Made by a program: the position numbers and the translations under genes
Shown here: in pieces, positions 1-7,186 of the stretch
How positions within the stretch are numbered: the stretch's first letter is position 1
How the letters are laid out: every line of letters starts with the position of its first letter
NCBI GenBank assembly: GCA_900757145.1
Contig: CAAEMT010000068.1
Span: 1 to 28,666, forward strand
From: Lachnospiraceae bacterium
GTDB lineage: Bacteria; Bacillota; Clostridia; Lachnospirales; Lachnospiraceae
Reading direction: 5' to 3'
DNA: 28,666 nucleotides
The notes under the pieces: generated by a model
Seen by the model: only the letters and a program-made list of their open reading frames with translations
What the model was told of the DNA's origin: nothing
Databases searched by the model: none

Positions 1-95
1 CAATGGTTATCGCACCCCTTTTGAAACACGGAATGCAGCATAATTGATTTATGATATTTTTTTAGCCATAAGTGTTACAAAAATGCTTGACCACA
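1..95 (+). mobile_element. Right end of a probable IS3-like insertion sequence
   Basis: Reading from base 2, one frame encodes NGYRTPFETRNAA and then TAA at 41-43. This resembles the C-terminal tail of IS3-family OrfB transposases, which often end in a pattern such as NG-x-SPVE-x-R-x-AA. About 50 non-coding bases follow, ending near 95 in a stretch (roughly 72-95) that could be a terminal inverted repeat. Permease homology starts immediately after, at about 100. That is what an insertion into the permease gene would look like. The left IS end, the rest of the transposase and any target duplication lie outside the window, so family and exact boundary are inferred from 13 residues and the position of the break. 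Confidence 0.45.
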
Positions 96-99
96 ACAC

Positions 100-765
100 G
101 CTTTGATGATGCTGCTGTTTATTTCTCTTTTCGGAAATCTGATTCATATAGAAGGCGTTTCTTATGTGGACTTTATTGTTCCGGGAGTGCTGCTGCAATG
201 TATCGCACAGGGTTCTTCTACCACTGCGATCATGGTAAATAAAGATGTGACAAGCGGTATCGTTTCACGATTTGCAACGCTGCCGATCAAACAGCGTTCT
301 GTCTTAAACGGACATATTTTAGAAGCATTTGTGAGAAGTGTCGTAAGTATCATCGTTGTATTGGGAATCGCAGCGCTGCTCGGATTCCGCCCGTCCATGC
401 AGATCAGAGACATCGGCATCATACTCCTTTTGTTGGCAGGAATCATCTCTGTGCTTTCATGGCTCGCAGTTGTAGTTGGAGTGGCAGCGCACAGCGCCGA
501 GGGCGCAAGCTCCCTGTCTGCACTGGCGATCATACTGCCTTACTTAAGCTCCGGCTTCGTACCGACCGAGACACTGCCGAAAGTCCTGAAAACATTTGCC
601 GAGCACCAGCCTATGACGCCTATGATAAACACCATGCGAAATGCCTTTTGGGGAAACCCGTTCGATGGCGGAATGTTCCTGACAGCACTTGCATGGTGCG
701 CAGGCTTGACAGTCGTATTTTACGTACTGTCATACATCCTGTTTCAAAGACGGCTGTACCACTAA
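100..765 (+). pseudogene. 5'-truncated ABC-2 type transporter permease
   Basis: The frame encodes about 220 residues of a DrrB/ABC-2 membrane permease: a hydrophobic start (LMMLLFISLFGN), a VDFIVPGVLLQ segment, then several membrane spans ending in a hydrophobic C terminus and TAA. Family members usually have about 25-40 more N-terminal residues, including a cytoplasmic lead-in and the first half of the first membrane helix. Here homology begins in the middle of that helix. An in-frame TGA at 88-90 closes the frame upstream, and no ribosome site precedes the TTG/ATG codons at 103-109. The C-terminal part, with the PYLSSGFVP-type motif before the last helices, is intact. A partner ATPase would be expected upstream but is not seen. 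A re-started short protein is possible but unlikely to work normally. Confidence 0.75.
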
Positions 766-1055
766 AAATCAAAGCAAAACTCAATAACGCTACACAAACC
801 AAGGAGTTCTATAAGCATGTAAGCAGCTGTATTTGCGGCTGTTTACGCACAATGTCTGCAAGGAATTCGACAATGTATTTGCATACCTGATACTTTGCAG
901 TTTCCTGTCATATGATGATTATAAGAACCTCGGTTTTTCTTAAATTACCCTCTGCATAGGTATAACTACGGCAGGCTCAGGAGTTGCTTCATACTTCGGT
1001 CAGTATCTTGAACCGGACTCCTGAGCATTACAGATCTGTTTTCCTGTTCTGTCTT
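766..1055. other. Intergenic region with little coding signal
   Basis: No convincing gene lies between the two converging permease genes. A 9-bp stem with one G-T pair sits at 819-827/838-846 and has no T run after it. The strongest element is the perfect 10-bp inverted repeat at 975-984/1017-1026, listed separately. Confidence 0.6.
975..1026. repeat. Perfect 10-bp inverted repeat, possible terminator or structured RNA
   Basis: GCTCAGGAGT (975-984) pairs perfectly with ACTCCTGAGC (1017-1026) around a 32-nt interior. The interior can form either of two overlapping short stems: ATACT/AGTAT, or CGGT/ACCG. It lies 29 nt past the stop codon of the minus-strand permease (1056), where a terminator would be expected. 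Neither strand has a proper T tract straight after the stem, so a canonical intrinsic terminator is not shown. Confidence 0.4.
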
Positions 1056-1763
1056 TTACGTCAGATCTTTCTTCTCCACCCCAGCCACTGACAACACGGC
1101 GAAAACAAGTGACAGAACCATCAGAATCACAGGAAACACCGCATTATCTGCCATCGTCAGATCACCGATGTTTGCCTGCGTCAAAAGGATCAGCAAAAAC
1201 GAGGAGACGATCGTTGCTTTTGACGATCTCATTGCCAGACCGATATACAGCGCAATAAAACTCATCGTGACGATCGATACGGATTTTGCAAGGAGCTGTA
1301 CGTAGAAGCTCATGCTTGTCATGTCATAGTCAATCGGAAAGGCGGACGTCATAAACTTTGAGCCGACCAGAATCAGACTGTAGACCAGAAGCTTTGTCAG
1401 CACAAGCGCTGCAAAACTGAAGATCCAGACGGACAGCATCTGCGCTGCCAGTATCTTCTGACGCTTGATCGGATAAGAGAACATCAATGACATCGTTTTG
1501 TTTTTGTAGACGCTTACGATAAAGGAAGAAAGCATGATTCCGGTAAATACGAGAAAAGACATACTCGTAAACAGTTCAATCGGCGCAGAGATCGTCCCTT
1601 TCCCCAGAGCCGCATCCGGTACGCCCGTATCGGGATCGTTTGCGATTCCGAAAAATGCAAGTGCGAACAGAAACAGGCACAGAACAGATGCTAAAATGAC
1701 TGCGCTTCTGACGTATTTACCGATCCGGTTCTTTTGATATTCCAGTTTGATGAGTTTTAGCAT
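1056..1763 (-). CDS. ABC transporter permease (ABC-2, bacitracin/lantibiotic-resistance-like)
   Basis: This 235-residue integral membrane protein has about six hydrophobic segments: residues 20-40, 68-88, 105-135, 158-178, 185-200 and 208-228. It begins with the short charged lead MLKLIKLEYQKNRIGKY that is typical of BcrB/LanE/LanG-type permeases. The ATG overlaps the end of the upstream ATPase gene by 7 nt and has a strong GAGGAGG site 7 nt away, so the two are translationally coupled. It probably forms the membrane half of an exporter or immunity transporter that removes an antimicrobial peptide or similar compound from the membrane. That substrate is inferred from family and from the adjoining two-component system; nothing in the sequence fixes it. 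Confidence 0.82.
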   Translation of the reverse strand: MLKLIKLEYQKNRIGKYVRSAVILASVLCLFLFALAFFGIANDPDTGVPDAALGKGTISAPIELFTSMSFLVFTGIMLSSFIVSVYKNKTMSLMFSYPIKRQKILAAQMLSVWIFSFAALVLTKLLVYSLILVGSKFMTSAFPIDYDMTSMSFYVQLLAKSVSIVTMSFIALYIGLAMRSSKATIVSSFLLILLTQANIGDLTMADNAVFPVILMVLSLVFAVLSVAGVEKKDLT

Positions 1764-2680
1764 GGCGCTGCCTCCTCTCCTGTGATTTTCAGGAAATAAT
1801 CCTCCAGAGTCTCCGACTGCCTGCCAAGCGCCGTGATCTCCACATCATTCAGTGCCAGCGCTTTCGATATTTCCTGCGGTGAAATATCTGCATCGTATAC
1901 GCGAATGGTATGCTCTGCCGTTATCTTAAAATTGGCAAGCGACAGCTTTTCACTCAGGATATAGGCTGCCTTTTTTGTGTCCGTTGTTTTGAGTTCAATA
2001 TAAGCAAGATTTCTGTCCTCGATCTCCTTCATAGATATTTCCTTTATCAGGCTTCCACGATGGATGATTCCAATCGTATGAGCAATGGATGCAACCTCCG
2101 GTAAAATATGGCTGGACACCATGACCGTAATCCCATACTCCTCACAGAGCGTTTTGAGCAGTTCGCGAATCTGTTTCATCCCTGCCGGATCGAGCCCGTT
2201 CGTTGGCTCATCGAGGATTAAAAGCTCGGGCCGGCACAGAATCGCCCGCGCGATCCCCAGACGCTCCTTCATCCCAAGCGAGTAGTTTTTTACAGCCTTA
2301 TCTGCCGCATCCGTCAAGGCAAGCTTATCAAGCGCCTGCTCAATGCTCCCGTGCTTATAGTAGCCCATGTACTCACAATGCAGTTTTAGATTCTCGTACC
2401 CTGTCAGATGTTCGTAAAAAGTCGGAAACTCAATCATGCTCCCCATTCTTTTCAGGACTTCATACGACTGCGGCGTCAGTGCTTTTCCAAAAATCTCAAT
2501 ACCGCCCTGTGTCGGCTTCCAGAGATTCGTAAGCATCTTCATAACCGTCGTCTTGCCTGCTCCGTTCGGTCCGAGGAAGCCGTATATCTCTCCTTTTCTG
2601 ACATGGAGACTGACATTTTTCACCAGAGCTTTTCCGTCCATGATCTTTGTGAGGTGATTCGTCTGTAATATATATGGCAT
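1757..2680 (-). CDS. ABC transporter ATP-binding protein (BcrA-like)
   Basis: This is a 307-residue ABC ATPase. Walker A is GPNGAGKTT at residues 37-45, the ABC signature is SLGMK at 134-138, and Walker B is LLILDEP at 153-159, followed by the D loop and an SSH switch histidine. The SLGMKERLGIARA form and a C-terminal extension of about 90 residues are typical of BcrA/LanF-type resistance transporters. The ATG at 2680 has an AGAAAGGAGG site. It powers the permease encoded next, with which it overlaps by 7 nt. A 174-nt gap separates it from the kinase gene upstream. That gap carries repeated motifs and a TACAAT -10, so the ABC pair probably has its own regulated promoter. Confidence 0.93.
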   Translation of the reverse strand: MPYILQTNHLTKIMDGKALVKNVSLHVRKGEIYGFLGPNGAGKTTVMKMLTNLWKPTQGGIEIFGKALTPQSYEVLKRMGSMIEFPTFYEHLTGYENLKLHCEYMGYYKHGSIEQALDKLALTDAADKAVKNYSLGMKERLGIARAILCRPELLILDEPTNGLDPAGMKQIRELLKTLCEEYGITVMVSSHILPEVASIAHTIGIIHRGSLIKEISMKEIEDRNLAYIELKTTDTKKAAYILSEKLSLANFKITAEHTIRVYDADISPQEISKALALNDVEITALGRQSETLEDYFLKITGEEAAPC

Positions 2681-2706
2681 ACTTCACTGCCTCCTTTCTA
2701 AAGACC

Positions 2707-2779
2707 ATTGTAGCAGAACGGATTTTCAAAACTCTTGCCAAAATCTTACGAAATTCTTTCGCCATGAAAAATTCTTTCG
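2707..2779 (-). promoter_or_regulatory. Candidate activator-dependent promoter with tandem direct repeats
   Basis: On the minus strand, two identical 11-mers CGAAAGAATTT lie at 2779-2769 and 2761-2751, followed by two degenerate copies, CGTAAGATTTT (2750-2740) and GCAAGAGTTTT (2738-2728). The last three lie 11-12 bp apart, about one helical turn. The array runs up to a poor -35 (AGAGTT, 2735-2730), which is 17 bp from a good -10 (TACAAT, 2712-2707). This arrangement suits a response regulator that activates a weak promoter, and the regulator encoded at 3793-4491 is the obvious candidate. No binding data exist here. Confidence 0.5.
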
Positions 2780-2854
2780 TTATTATCCTGTTTCTGTTAT
2801 TCGGTTTCTTGCTTTTCTTCTGCGCGAAACTCTTCTAAACTTTGTTTCTGCGAT

Positions 2855-3796
2855 TTAGAACATACTTCTGTTTAGCTTCACTGTAAATACTGTCTTTACA
2901 TGCGGAACACTTTTCAGTGTGATCGTACCGCCTAGGCGTTTCGCCAGATTTTTTGCGATCGCAAGTCCCAGACCATTTCCCTGTATCTGACGGTTTCTGG
3001 AATCCTCCATCGTAAACAGACGTTCAAAGATACTGTCTGCAAAATCTTTTTCAATGCCTTTCCCTTTATCAGTCACATCCACATATACGTTTCGTTCCTC
3101 ACACCGGATAAAAATACCGAGATACGCTCCGTCTGCCCCGTAGCGGACTGCATTGGAGATCAGGTTGAAAAGAATACGCTGCAGCGCCTCCTTATTTCCC
3201 TGTATCCATACAAGCTTTTCCGGAATCCCCACTTCTACTTCAAACGCTTTGTCAGAAAGCAGGTCGTAAAAATCAAGTATACTTTCGCGGCAGATCTCGC
3301 AGATGTCTATTCTGGAAAGCTCGATCTCCATGTCTCCGGATTCTATTTTTGATAAGGTAAAAAACTGATCAATTAGCTCCATCACGCTTTTTGCCTTTCG
3401 CTCTACTTTTGCCACCATTTCTTTTGGCGTCTCTTCTTTTAACCGCATCATTTCCAGATAGCCCAGTATCACTGTCATAGGCGTTTTTATATCATGCGAA
3501 ATGTTGGACAGCATCTTTTTAGAAGCAAGCTCCATCCGGCGGTAATCCGCCTTTGCGCCTGCCTGCTTTTCCAGTAACGCATTTATCTGTGCCGCAAGCT
3601 CCATAAGCTCCTGATCTTCGGTAAAGACCATCACCTGCTCCCTGCTGTCCGTTTCGATGATCTCACGAAGCTTCTCGTTTATTTCCCGCAGTTTTTTCCG
3701 CGTTCCTCTGCGAAACACATACTGCTGATACAGCACAATAAGAAATAACACAATCATTCCAACAGCTAAGAAAAAAATAACAGCTTTATGACTCAT
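2855..3796 (-). CDS. Sensor histidine kinase
   Basis: This 313-residue kinase has one N-terminal membrane helix (about residues 5-25) and almost no extracellular part. A linker of about 65 residues follows, then the HisKA dimerisation domain with phospho-acceptor His101 in SNISHDIKTP. The C-terminal HATPase domain has an N box (FNLISNAVRYG), a G1 box (DKGKGIE) and a G2-like GNGLGLAIAK. The start codon overlaps the regulator's stop (ATGA), so both are made together. A kinase without a real sensor loop often senses through a partner membrane protein or transporter, as in cell-envelope-stress systems. The adjacent ABC transporter fits that role. The inducing signal cannot be read from the sequence. 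Confidence 0.9.
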   Translation of the reverse strand: MSHKAVIFFLAVGMIVLFLIVLYQQYVFRRGTRKKLREINEKLREIIETDSREQVMVFTEDQELMELAAQINALLEKQAGAKADYRRMELASKKMLSNISHDIKTPMTVILGYLEMMRLKEETPKEMVAKVERKAKSVMELIDQFFTLSKIESGDMEIELSRIDICEICRESILDFYDLLSDKAFEVEVGIPEKLVWIQGNKEALQRILFNLISNAVRYGADGAYLGIFIRCEERNVYVDVTDKGKGIEKDFADSIFERLFTMEDSRNRQIQGNGLGLAIAKNLAKRLGGTITLKSVPHVKTVFTVKLNRSMF

Positions 3797-4491
3797 CGCA
3801 GTTCTCCCAATTTGTAGCCGATGCCCCAGACTGTGATAATATACCTCGGCTTTCTGGTATCTTCTTCAATCTTATTTCTCAAGCGGCTGATATGGACATT
3901 CACGGCATTCTCGTCTCCAAAATACGCATCCTTCCATACGAGCGAATAAAGCTGTTCCTTCGTATAGACCTTTTTCGGATTTTGCATCAGCAGCTTTAAA
4001 ATCTCAAATTCTTTTGCCGTCAGCTCGATCTGCTTTCCGTTTTTTTGAACCGTATAATCCGACAGATTTATCTCCAGCTCTCCGGCAGATAAAACCTCCT
4101 TGGAAAAAGCATGCTCACTGTCATACTGATTTCTTCTGCGCAGATTCGCTTTAATACGCGCGGCTACTTCCACGACAGAAAAAGGCTTCGTAATATAATC
4201 GTCCGCACCGAGACTCAGACCGAGGATTTTATCTGTTTCCGTATCTTTTGCCGAAATGATAATGACCGGAACGACACTGCTCTTCCTGATATGCTGCATG
4301 ACGTCCATTCCGCTGATCTTCGGTATCATCAGATCAAGCAGGATCAGGTCAAACTGCATCCGGTCAAAAAGTGTACACGCCTCCTGCCCGTCCACCGCAC
4401 AGACGATCTCATAATTCTCCGCCGTCAGATAGCGGCTCAGCATCTCGCTGATCTCTGCATCGTCTTCAATCAGCAGTATTTTGTTGTTCAT
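3793..4491 (-). CDS. OmpR-family response regulator
   Basis: The receiver domain carries the acidic pair D10/D11, phospho-acceptor Asp53 (LILLDLMIP), the switch serine in IISAKD and the lysine of YITKPFS. The C-terminal winged helix ends in the typical VWGIGYKLGE. The frame is open upstream to a GTG at 4509, but the ATG at 4491 begins the standard MNNKILLIEDD and has AAAGGA 9 nt ahead, so it is preferred (232 residues). It is the first gene of the operon with the kinase at 2855-3796. It probably controls the downstream ABC pair through the direct repeats at 2728-2779. Confidence 0.93.
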   Translation of the reverse strand: MNNKILLIEDDAEISEMLSRYLTAENYEIVCAVDGQEACTLFDRMQFDLILLDLMIPKISGMDVMQHIRKSSVVPVIIISAKDTETDKILGLSLGADDYITKPFSVVEVAARIKANLRRRNQYDSEHAFSKEVLSAGELEINLSDYTVQKNGKQIELTAKEFEILKLLMQNPKKVYTKEQLYSLVWKDAYFGDENAVNVHISRLRNKIEEDTRKPRYIITVWGIGYKLGELR

Positions 4492-4526
4492 CTCCCATCG
4501 TCCTTTCACTAAAACACATTAGTTTT

Positions 4527-4555
4527 ATTATAAACGGACAGACGAGCAGCGGCAA
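4527..4555 (-). promoter_or_regulatory. Sigma-A type promoter for the response regulator operon
   Basis: On the minus strand, -35 TTGCCG (4555-4550) is separated by 17 bp from a perfect -10 TATAAT (4532-4527). Transcription would start near 4520, about 30 nt ahead of the preferred ATG at 4491. The rest of the 4510-4764 interval holds the facing promoter of the plus-strand gene and a loose 7-bp inverted repeat (AACCTGC/GCAGGTT). Confidence 0.65.
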
Positions 4556-4703
4556 GGAAATTATTTTACCGGAATCATGATAAAACCTGCCGTAGCGCAC
4601 AGGCTATCATCTTCTCACTCTATTATTCGTAAAAAACAAGAGCAGGTTACAGGAAATATAACACATATGGAAAAATTTTTCTGCTCATTCGCTAAAAACG
4701 GAG

Positions 4704-4709
4704 TATAAT
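4704..4709 (+). promoter_or_regulatory. Probable -10 box for the small plus-strand gene
   Basis: TATAAT at 4704-4709 lies about 55 nt ahead of the ATG at 4765 and on the right strand. No convincing -35 hexamer is found 16-18 bp upstream, so the promoter is either weak or activator-dependent. The ATG at 4708 overlaps this box and is therefore an unlikely start. Confidence 0.45.
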
Positions 4710-4764
4710 GAAACCGTATCTAATCAAGACATCTATTAAGGATTTGACAGAAAGAAGGATTTAT

Positions 4765-5094
4765 ATGAGTTTTTTAGGAAGCAGAAAATTGACATGGCTT
4801 ATCTGTGGTATTGGAATTTTACTGGCGGTGACAGGTATCTTTTTCTTACCCCAGATCATTCCCGTGCATTTTGCAAACGGAATCGCAGATGATTTCGGCA
4901 ATAAAACAGAGATTTTCCTATTTCCTATTTTGCTGCTCATCATTACAATTTTGACAGGAAAAGAGAAGGTCAAATATGACCTGACACATTCGAGAACTTT
5001 TTTGACAGATATGCAGTACAATCTAATGACAGACGGTGTGCTGGCGATTATTTTGGTCGCAGAAGTTTACGTTCTTTACGTTTCTTTCATCTAA
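4765..5094 (+). CDS. Small DUF1648-like membrane protein
   Basis: This is a 109-residue protein with three hydrophobic segments (about residues 9-27, 47-62 and 90-107). The first is followed by LPQIIPVHFANGIADDFGNK. That pattern (LP-x-x-IPVHF-x-x-G-x-x-D-x-x-G-x-K) marks the DUF1648 domain found at the N terminus of SdpI-type immunity proteins and their relatives. The longer SdpI C-terminal domain is missing. ATG at 4765 is chosen because AAGAAGGA precedes it by 5-6 nt; an in-frame ATG at 4708 lies on the -10 box. It is the only plus-strand gene among the regulatory modules. A role in envelope stress or immunity is only a guess from its neighbours. Confidence 0.72.
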   Translation: MSFLGSRKLTWLICGIGILLAVTGIFFLPQIIPVHFANGIADDFGNKTEIFLFPILLLIITILTGKEKVKYDLTHSRTFLTDMQYNLMTDGVLAIILVAEVYVLYVSFI

Positions 5095-5102
5095 AATAAA
5101 AA

Positions 5103-5165
5103 ATGCTCTAAAAGATTGCCTCATGCGCATAACAAAAGCCACGAGCTGTACATCCCTTAGAGCAT
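5103..5165. terminator. Bidirectional terminator with a long loop
   Basis: ATGCTCTAA (5103-5111) pairs perfectly with TTAGAGCAT (5157-5165). A T-rich tract follows the stem on both strands: CTATTTTTG after 5165 on plus, and TTTTTTATTTT past 5103 on minus. It lies between the converging ends of the DUF1648-like gene (5094) and the kinase gene (5194), so it can serve both. The 45-nt interior is much longer than a normal terminator loop. On the minus-strand RNA it can form a further stem, CUCGUG/CAUGAG, with one G-U pair. Confidence 0.6.
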
Positions 5166-5193
5166 CTATTTTTGTAGAACGGATATTTTCTTT

Positions 5194-6084
5194 TTATTTG
5201 CACTCATATAGTGCAAAGCGAATCGCTATCGTTAAAGTCGGCGCCGTATATTCCGCCATTTCAATCCTCCCATCGATCTTTTCCAGCAACTCTTTTACAA
5301 TATACAGCCCAAGACCTGAGCCTCCCCTCGTCCTGGAATGATCAGCGGTGTAAAATTTGCAAAACAGAAACTCCATATCCTCCTGCCGCAGCATAGATGC
5401 CGTATTTTTTACCGTAAATACGTCGCTCTTATCCAAAGAAATTTCAATTTCAAAATCTGAATAACGAATCGCATTTGTGAGCAGATTTTCAATGATGCGC
5501 TTGCAGGCAAGAGTATTTCCCTGTATCCATATCGGTGCATCCTCTATCTGTATCATCGGTTCCATTTCTCCAAATTCCCGATATTTTTCGATCAGACAAT
5601 CTGTCACGATCCGATTGATATCCACTTTTTCCATCTCAAAATCCAGTTCGCCGTTTTCTATCACAGATAAGTCATAAAAGTCCTGTACCAGTTCTGTGAG
5701 ATAATCTGTTTTTGCCTGAATAATCTGAATATACTGCTGCTTTTCTTTTTCCTCACACTCCTGCAGCAATGTCAGATAACCCTGCATTGAGGTAAGCGGC
5801 GTCCGCAGATCATGACTGATATTAGAAACAGACTGCTTAAGCCGTTCCTCCTCCTGCATGATCTGAATCTGCAGCGCCTTGTGCTGTGCGTCCTTTTCGT
5901 TGATCAGCGCAGCCAGCTCTTCTATATGTCTGTTTGACAGCGATACTCTAATTTTCCGTTTTTCCATTATCTGATGATTGATACTGCGCAGCTGTCTTAA
6001 TAACGTAAAAAGAGAAAACGCTAACAGCAGTATGATAAAAATACAGGTCAAGATCAATAGCGTTGTCCATATTTGCTTTTCCAT
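5194..6084 (-). CDS. Sensor histidine kinase
   Basis: This 296-residue kinase has one N-terminal membrane helix (about residues 7-29) with almost nothing outside the cell. A coiled-coil-like linker follows, with RKIRVSLSNRHIEELAALIN at about 43-62. HisKA carries phospho-acceptor His91 in SNISHDLRTPLTSMQGYL, and the HATPase has an N box (ENLLTNAIRYS) and a G2 box (GGSGLGLYIVKELL). No regulator gene adjoins it. The nearest free OmpR-type regulator is at 9015-9692, on the far side of the ABC genes, and the two are probably partners. A terminator (6162-6190) and a promoter (6114-6143) separate it from the upstream membrane-protein gene, so it may be transcribed on its own. Confidence 0.9.
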   Translation of the reverse strand: MEKQIWTTLLILTCIFIILLLAFSLFTLLRQLRSINHQIMEKRKIRVSLSNRHIEELAALINEKDAQHKALQIQIMQEEERLKQSVSNISHDLRTPLTSMQGYLTLLQECEEKEKQQYIQIIQAKTDYLTELVQDFYDLSVIENGELDFEMEKVDINRIVTDCLIEKYREFGEMEPMIQIEDAPIWIQGNTLACKRIIENLLTNAIRYSDFEIEISLDKSDVFTVKNTASMLRQEDMEFLFCKFYTADHSRTRGGSGLGLYIVKELLEKIDGRIEMAEYTAPTLTIAIRFALYECK

Positions 6085-6113
6085 TAAAGAAACTCACCTG
6101 CCTCTTATAAATT

Positions 6114-6143
6114 ATTTTAAATGATTGCGTCATCATTGAGCAA
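6114..6143 (-). promoter_or_regulatory. Possible promoter for the 5194-6084 kinase gene
   Basis: On the minus strand, -35-like TTGCTC (6143-6138) is 18 bp from -10-like TAAAAT (6119-6114). It lies just past the terminator hairpin of the upstream gene and 30 nt ahead of the kinase ATG. The match is moderate. Confidence 0.4.
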
Positions 6144-6200
6144 ATCAGATGTAATCTGTAGAAAAAAGAGCTGCCTTTAGGACAGCCCTCGCAATCATTT
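6119..6200. repeat. 82-bp element bounded by perfect 11-bp inverted repeats
   Basis: AAATGATTGCG (6119-6129) is the exact reverse complement of CGCAATCATTT (6190-6200). The 60 bp between them hold the minus-strand terminator hairpin (6162-6190) and the -35 of a possible promoter. It could be a long-range stem in the RNA, a small mobile element or an operator pair. No target duplication is evident. Confidence 0.5.
6162..6190 (-). terminator. Intrinsic terminator after the 6269-7003 gene
   Basis: On the minus strand GAGGGCTGTCC and GGCAGCTC pair, with two small bulges, around the loop TAAA. TTTTTTC follows directly. It lies about 80 nt past the stop codon of the membrane-protein gene at 6269. 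Confidence 0.65.
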
Positions 6201-6268
6201 TTGATATATTATTTTTCTTTAAACTGAAAGATAGTATTTCTTCCTGCCGGACAAAATACACTGTTTTC

Positions 6269-7003
6269 TCATAAGCGTAAATCCTTTCTACGCCGGATCA
6301 GCCATAGAATCAGCCAGATCAGGCAAACCGGAAACGAGAATAAGCTCAAAATAAAAAGTCCGGCTCCAAATGATCCAAGGACTGAATCCCCTACGGCTAT
6401 ATTGCTGATAATCCCGAACAGTGCCAGCCCAAAGCAGAAAGAAAGCCAGCAAAAGAAAGCATATTTACTCTCTTTAGCGTTTGCGGGTACTCTAGATTCT
6501 CCCTTTTTGTTTACAAGCTGTGTTTTTAGCTGTTCACTTAGAAGGCGTTCCTGTTCTTCCATTTCGGCGTCCCCGATTGCCCTTGCGTAATCTCCCCGAA
6601 GCAGGTGATACCCCATTTTATCCTGTGTATTTTTTGCTCGACGCAGAAACTGTTCCAAAGTTTCTTCCGCTTCCGTCCACTGCTTTTGCTCCAACAGAGC
6701 AAAAAACCAGTTCGCTGTAATGATATTTTGGGAATGTTTGCTGAATGCCCAGGGACGCCAGCGATCAAACCCCTGTTTTAATTTTTCAAGATTATGGTCG
6801 CTTTGATAAGCCACCACATAGGGATTCAGTTTCTTTGCCAACCAGCGTTCATACTTACTATATGCGAAAAAGTATAGCACCAGCAGCACAAGAATCGCTA
6901 CAACAGCAATCCACATGGTCTCATAAGAGAAAAAGTGATCATAAATCAGGCACGCAGCTCCGGAGATCGCAGCAATGCTGAAAATAGGCCATGGATTTCT
7001 CAT
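6269..7003 (-). CDS. Unknown membrane protein with a central helical-repeat region
   Basis: I do not recognise this family. The 244-residue protein has two N-terminal membrane helices (about residues 7-25 and 28-49). A soluble region of about 115 residues follows, with TPR-like helix pairs (NIITANWFFALLEQKQWTEA, then LLRGDYARAIGDAEMEEQE). The C terminus has two more helices (about 180-203 and 210-238) and a basic tail, RRRKDLRL. ATG at 7003 is preferred over the open ATG at 7024 because GGAG lies 11 nt before 7003 and nothing suitable precedes 7024. It sits between an ABC permease gene and a kinase gene and has its own promoter (7077-7105) and terminator (6162-6190), so the link with either is unproven. 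Confidence 0.7.
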   Translation of the reverse strand: MRNPWPIFSIAAISGAACLIYDHFFSYETMWIAVVAILVLLVLYFFAYSKYERWLAKKLNPYVVAYQSDHNLEKLKQGFDRWRPWAFSKHSQNIITANWFFALLEQKQWTEAEETLEQFLRRAKNTQDKMGYHLLRGDYARAIGDAEMEEQERLLSEQLKTQLVNKKGESRVPANAKESKYAFFCWLSFCFGLALFGIISNIAVGDSVLGSFGAGLFILSLFSFPVCLIWLILWLIRRRKDLRL

Positions 7004-7043
7004 ATCAGCAATATCTCCAATCATTTATTTGTATAAAGAGTCT

Positions 7044-7065
7044 GATATGATCGAATCATCATATC
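7044..7065 (-). promoter_or_regulatory. Operator-like 8-bp inverted repeat near the transcription start
   Basis: GATATGAT (7044-7051) and ATCATATC (7058-7065) form a perfect dyad around CGAATC. It lies just downstream of the -10 box at 7077-7082 on the minus strand, at about +5 to +26 of the transcript. A repressor site or a leader hairpin are both possible. Confidence 0.4.
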
Positions 7066-7076
7066 TGCATGGATAC

Positions 7077-7105
7077 ATTATAGCATTTGCACGATCTTTC
7101 GTCAT
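7077..7105 (-). promoter_or_regulatory. Promoter for the 6269-7003 gene
   Basis: On the minus strand, -35 ATGACG (7105-7100) is 17 bp from a perfect -10 TATAAT (7082-7077). Transcription would start near 7070. The promoter lies in the 183-nt gap after the ABC permease stop at 7187; the rest of that gap shows no gene. Confidence 0.6.
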
Positions 7106-7186
7106 CTTTTTTTTACTGTCCGACTGTAAACTTAATGGTAAATGCATTATGAATATAGCTGTCACAAGTTTCCGCTTTTTTAGTTA

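Noticed and set aside
459..890. 143-codon plus-strand frame overlapping the permease and running past it
   Set aside because: It is out of frame with the clear permease reading, Arg/Cys/Ser-rich and without a ribosome site. The part beyond 765 has no recognisable domain.
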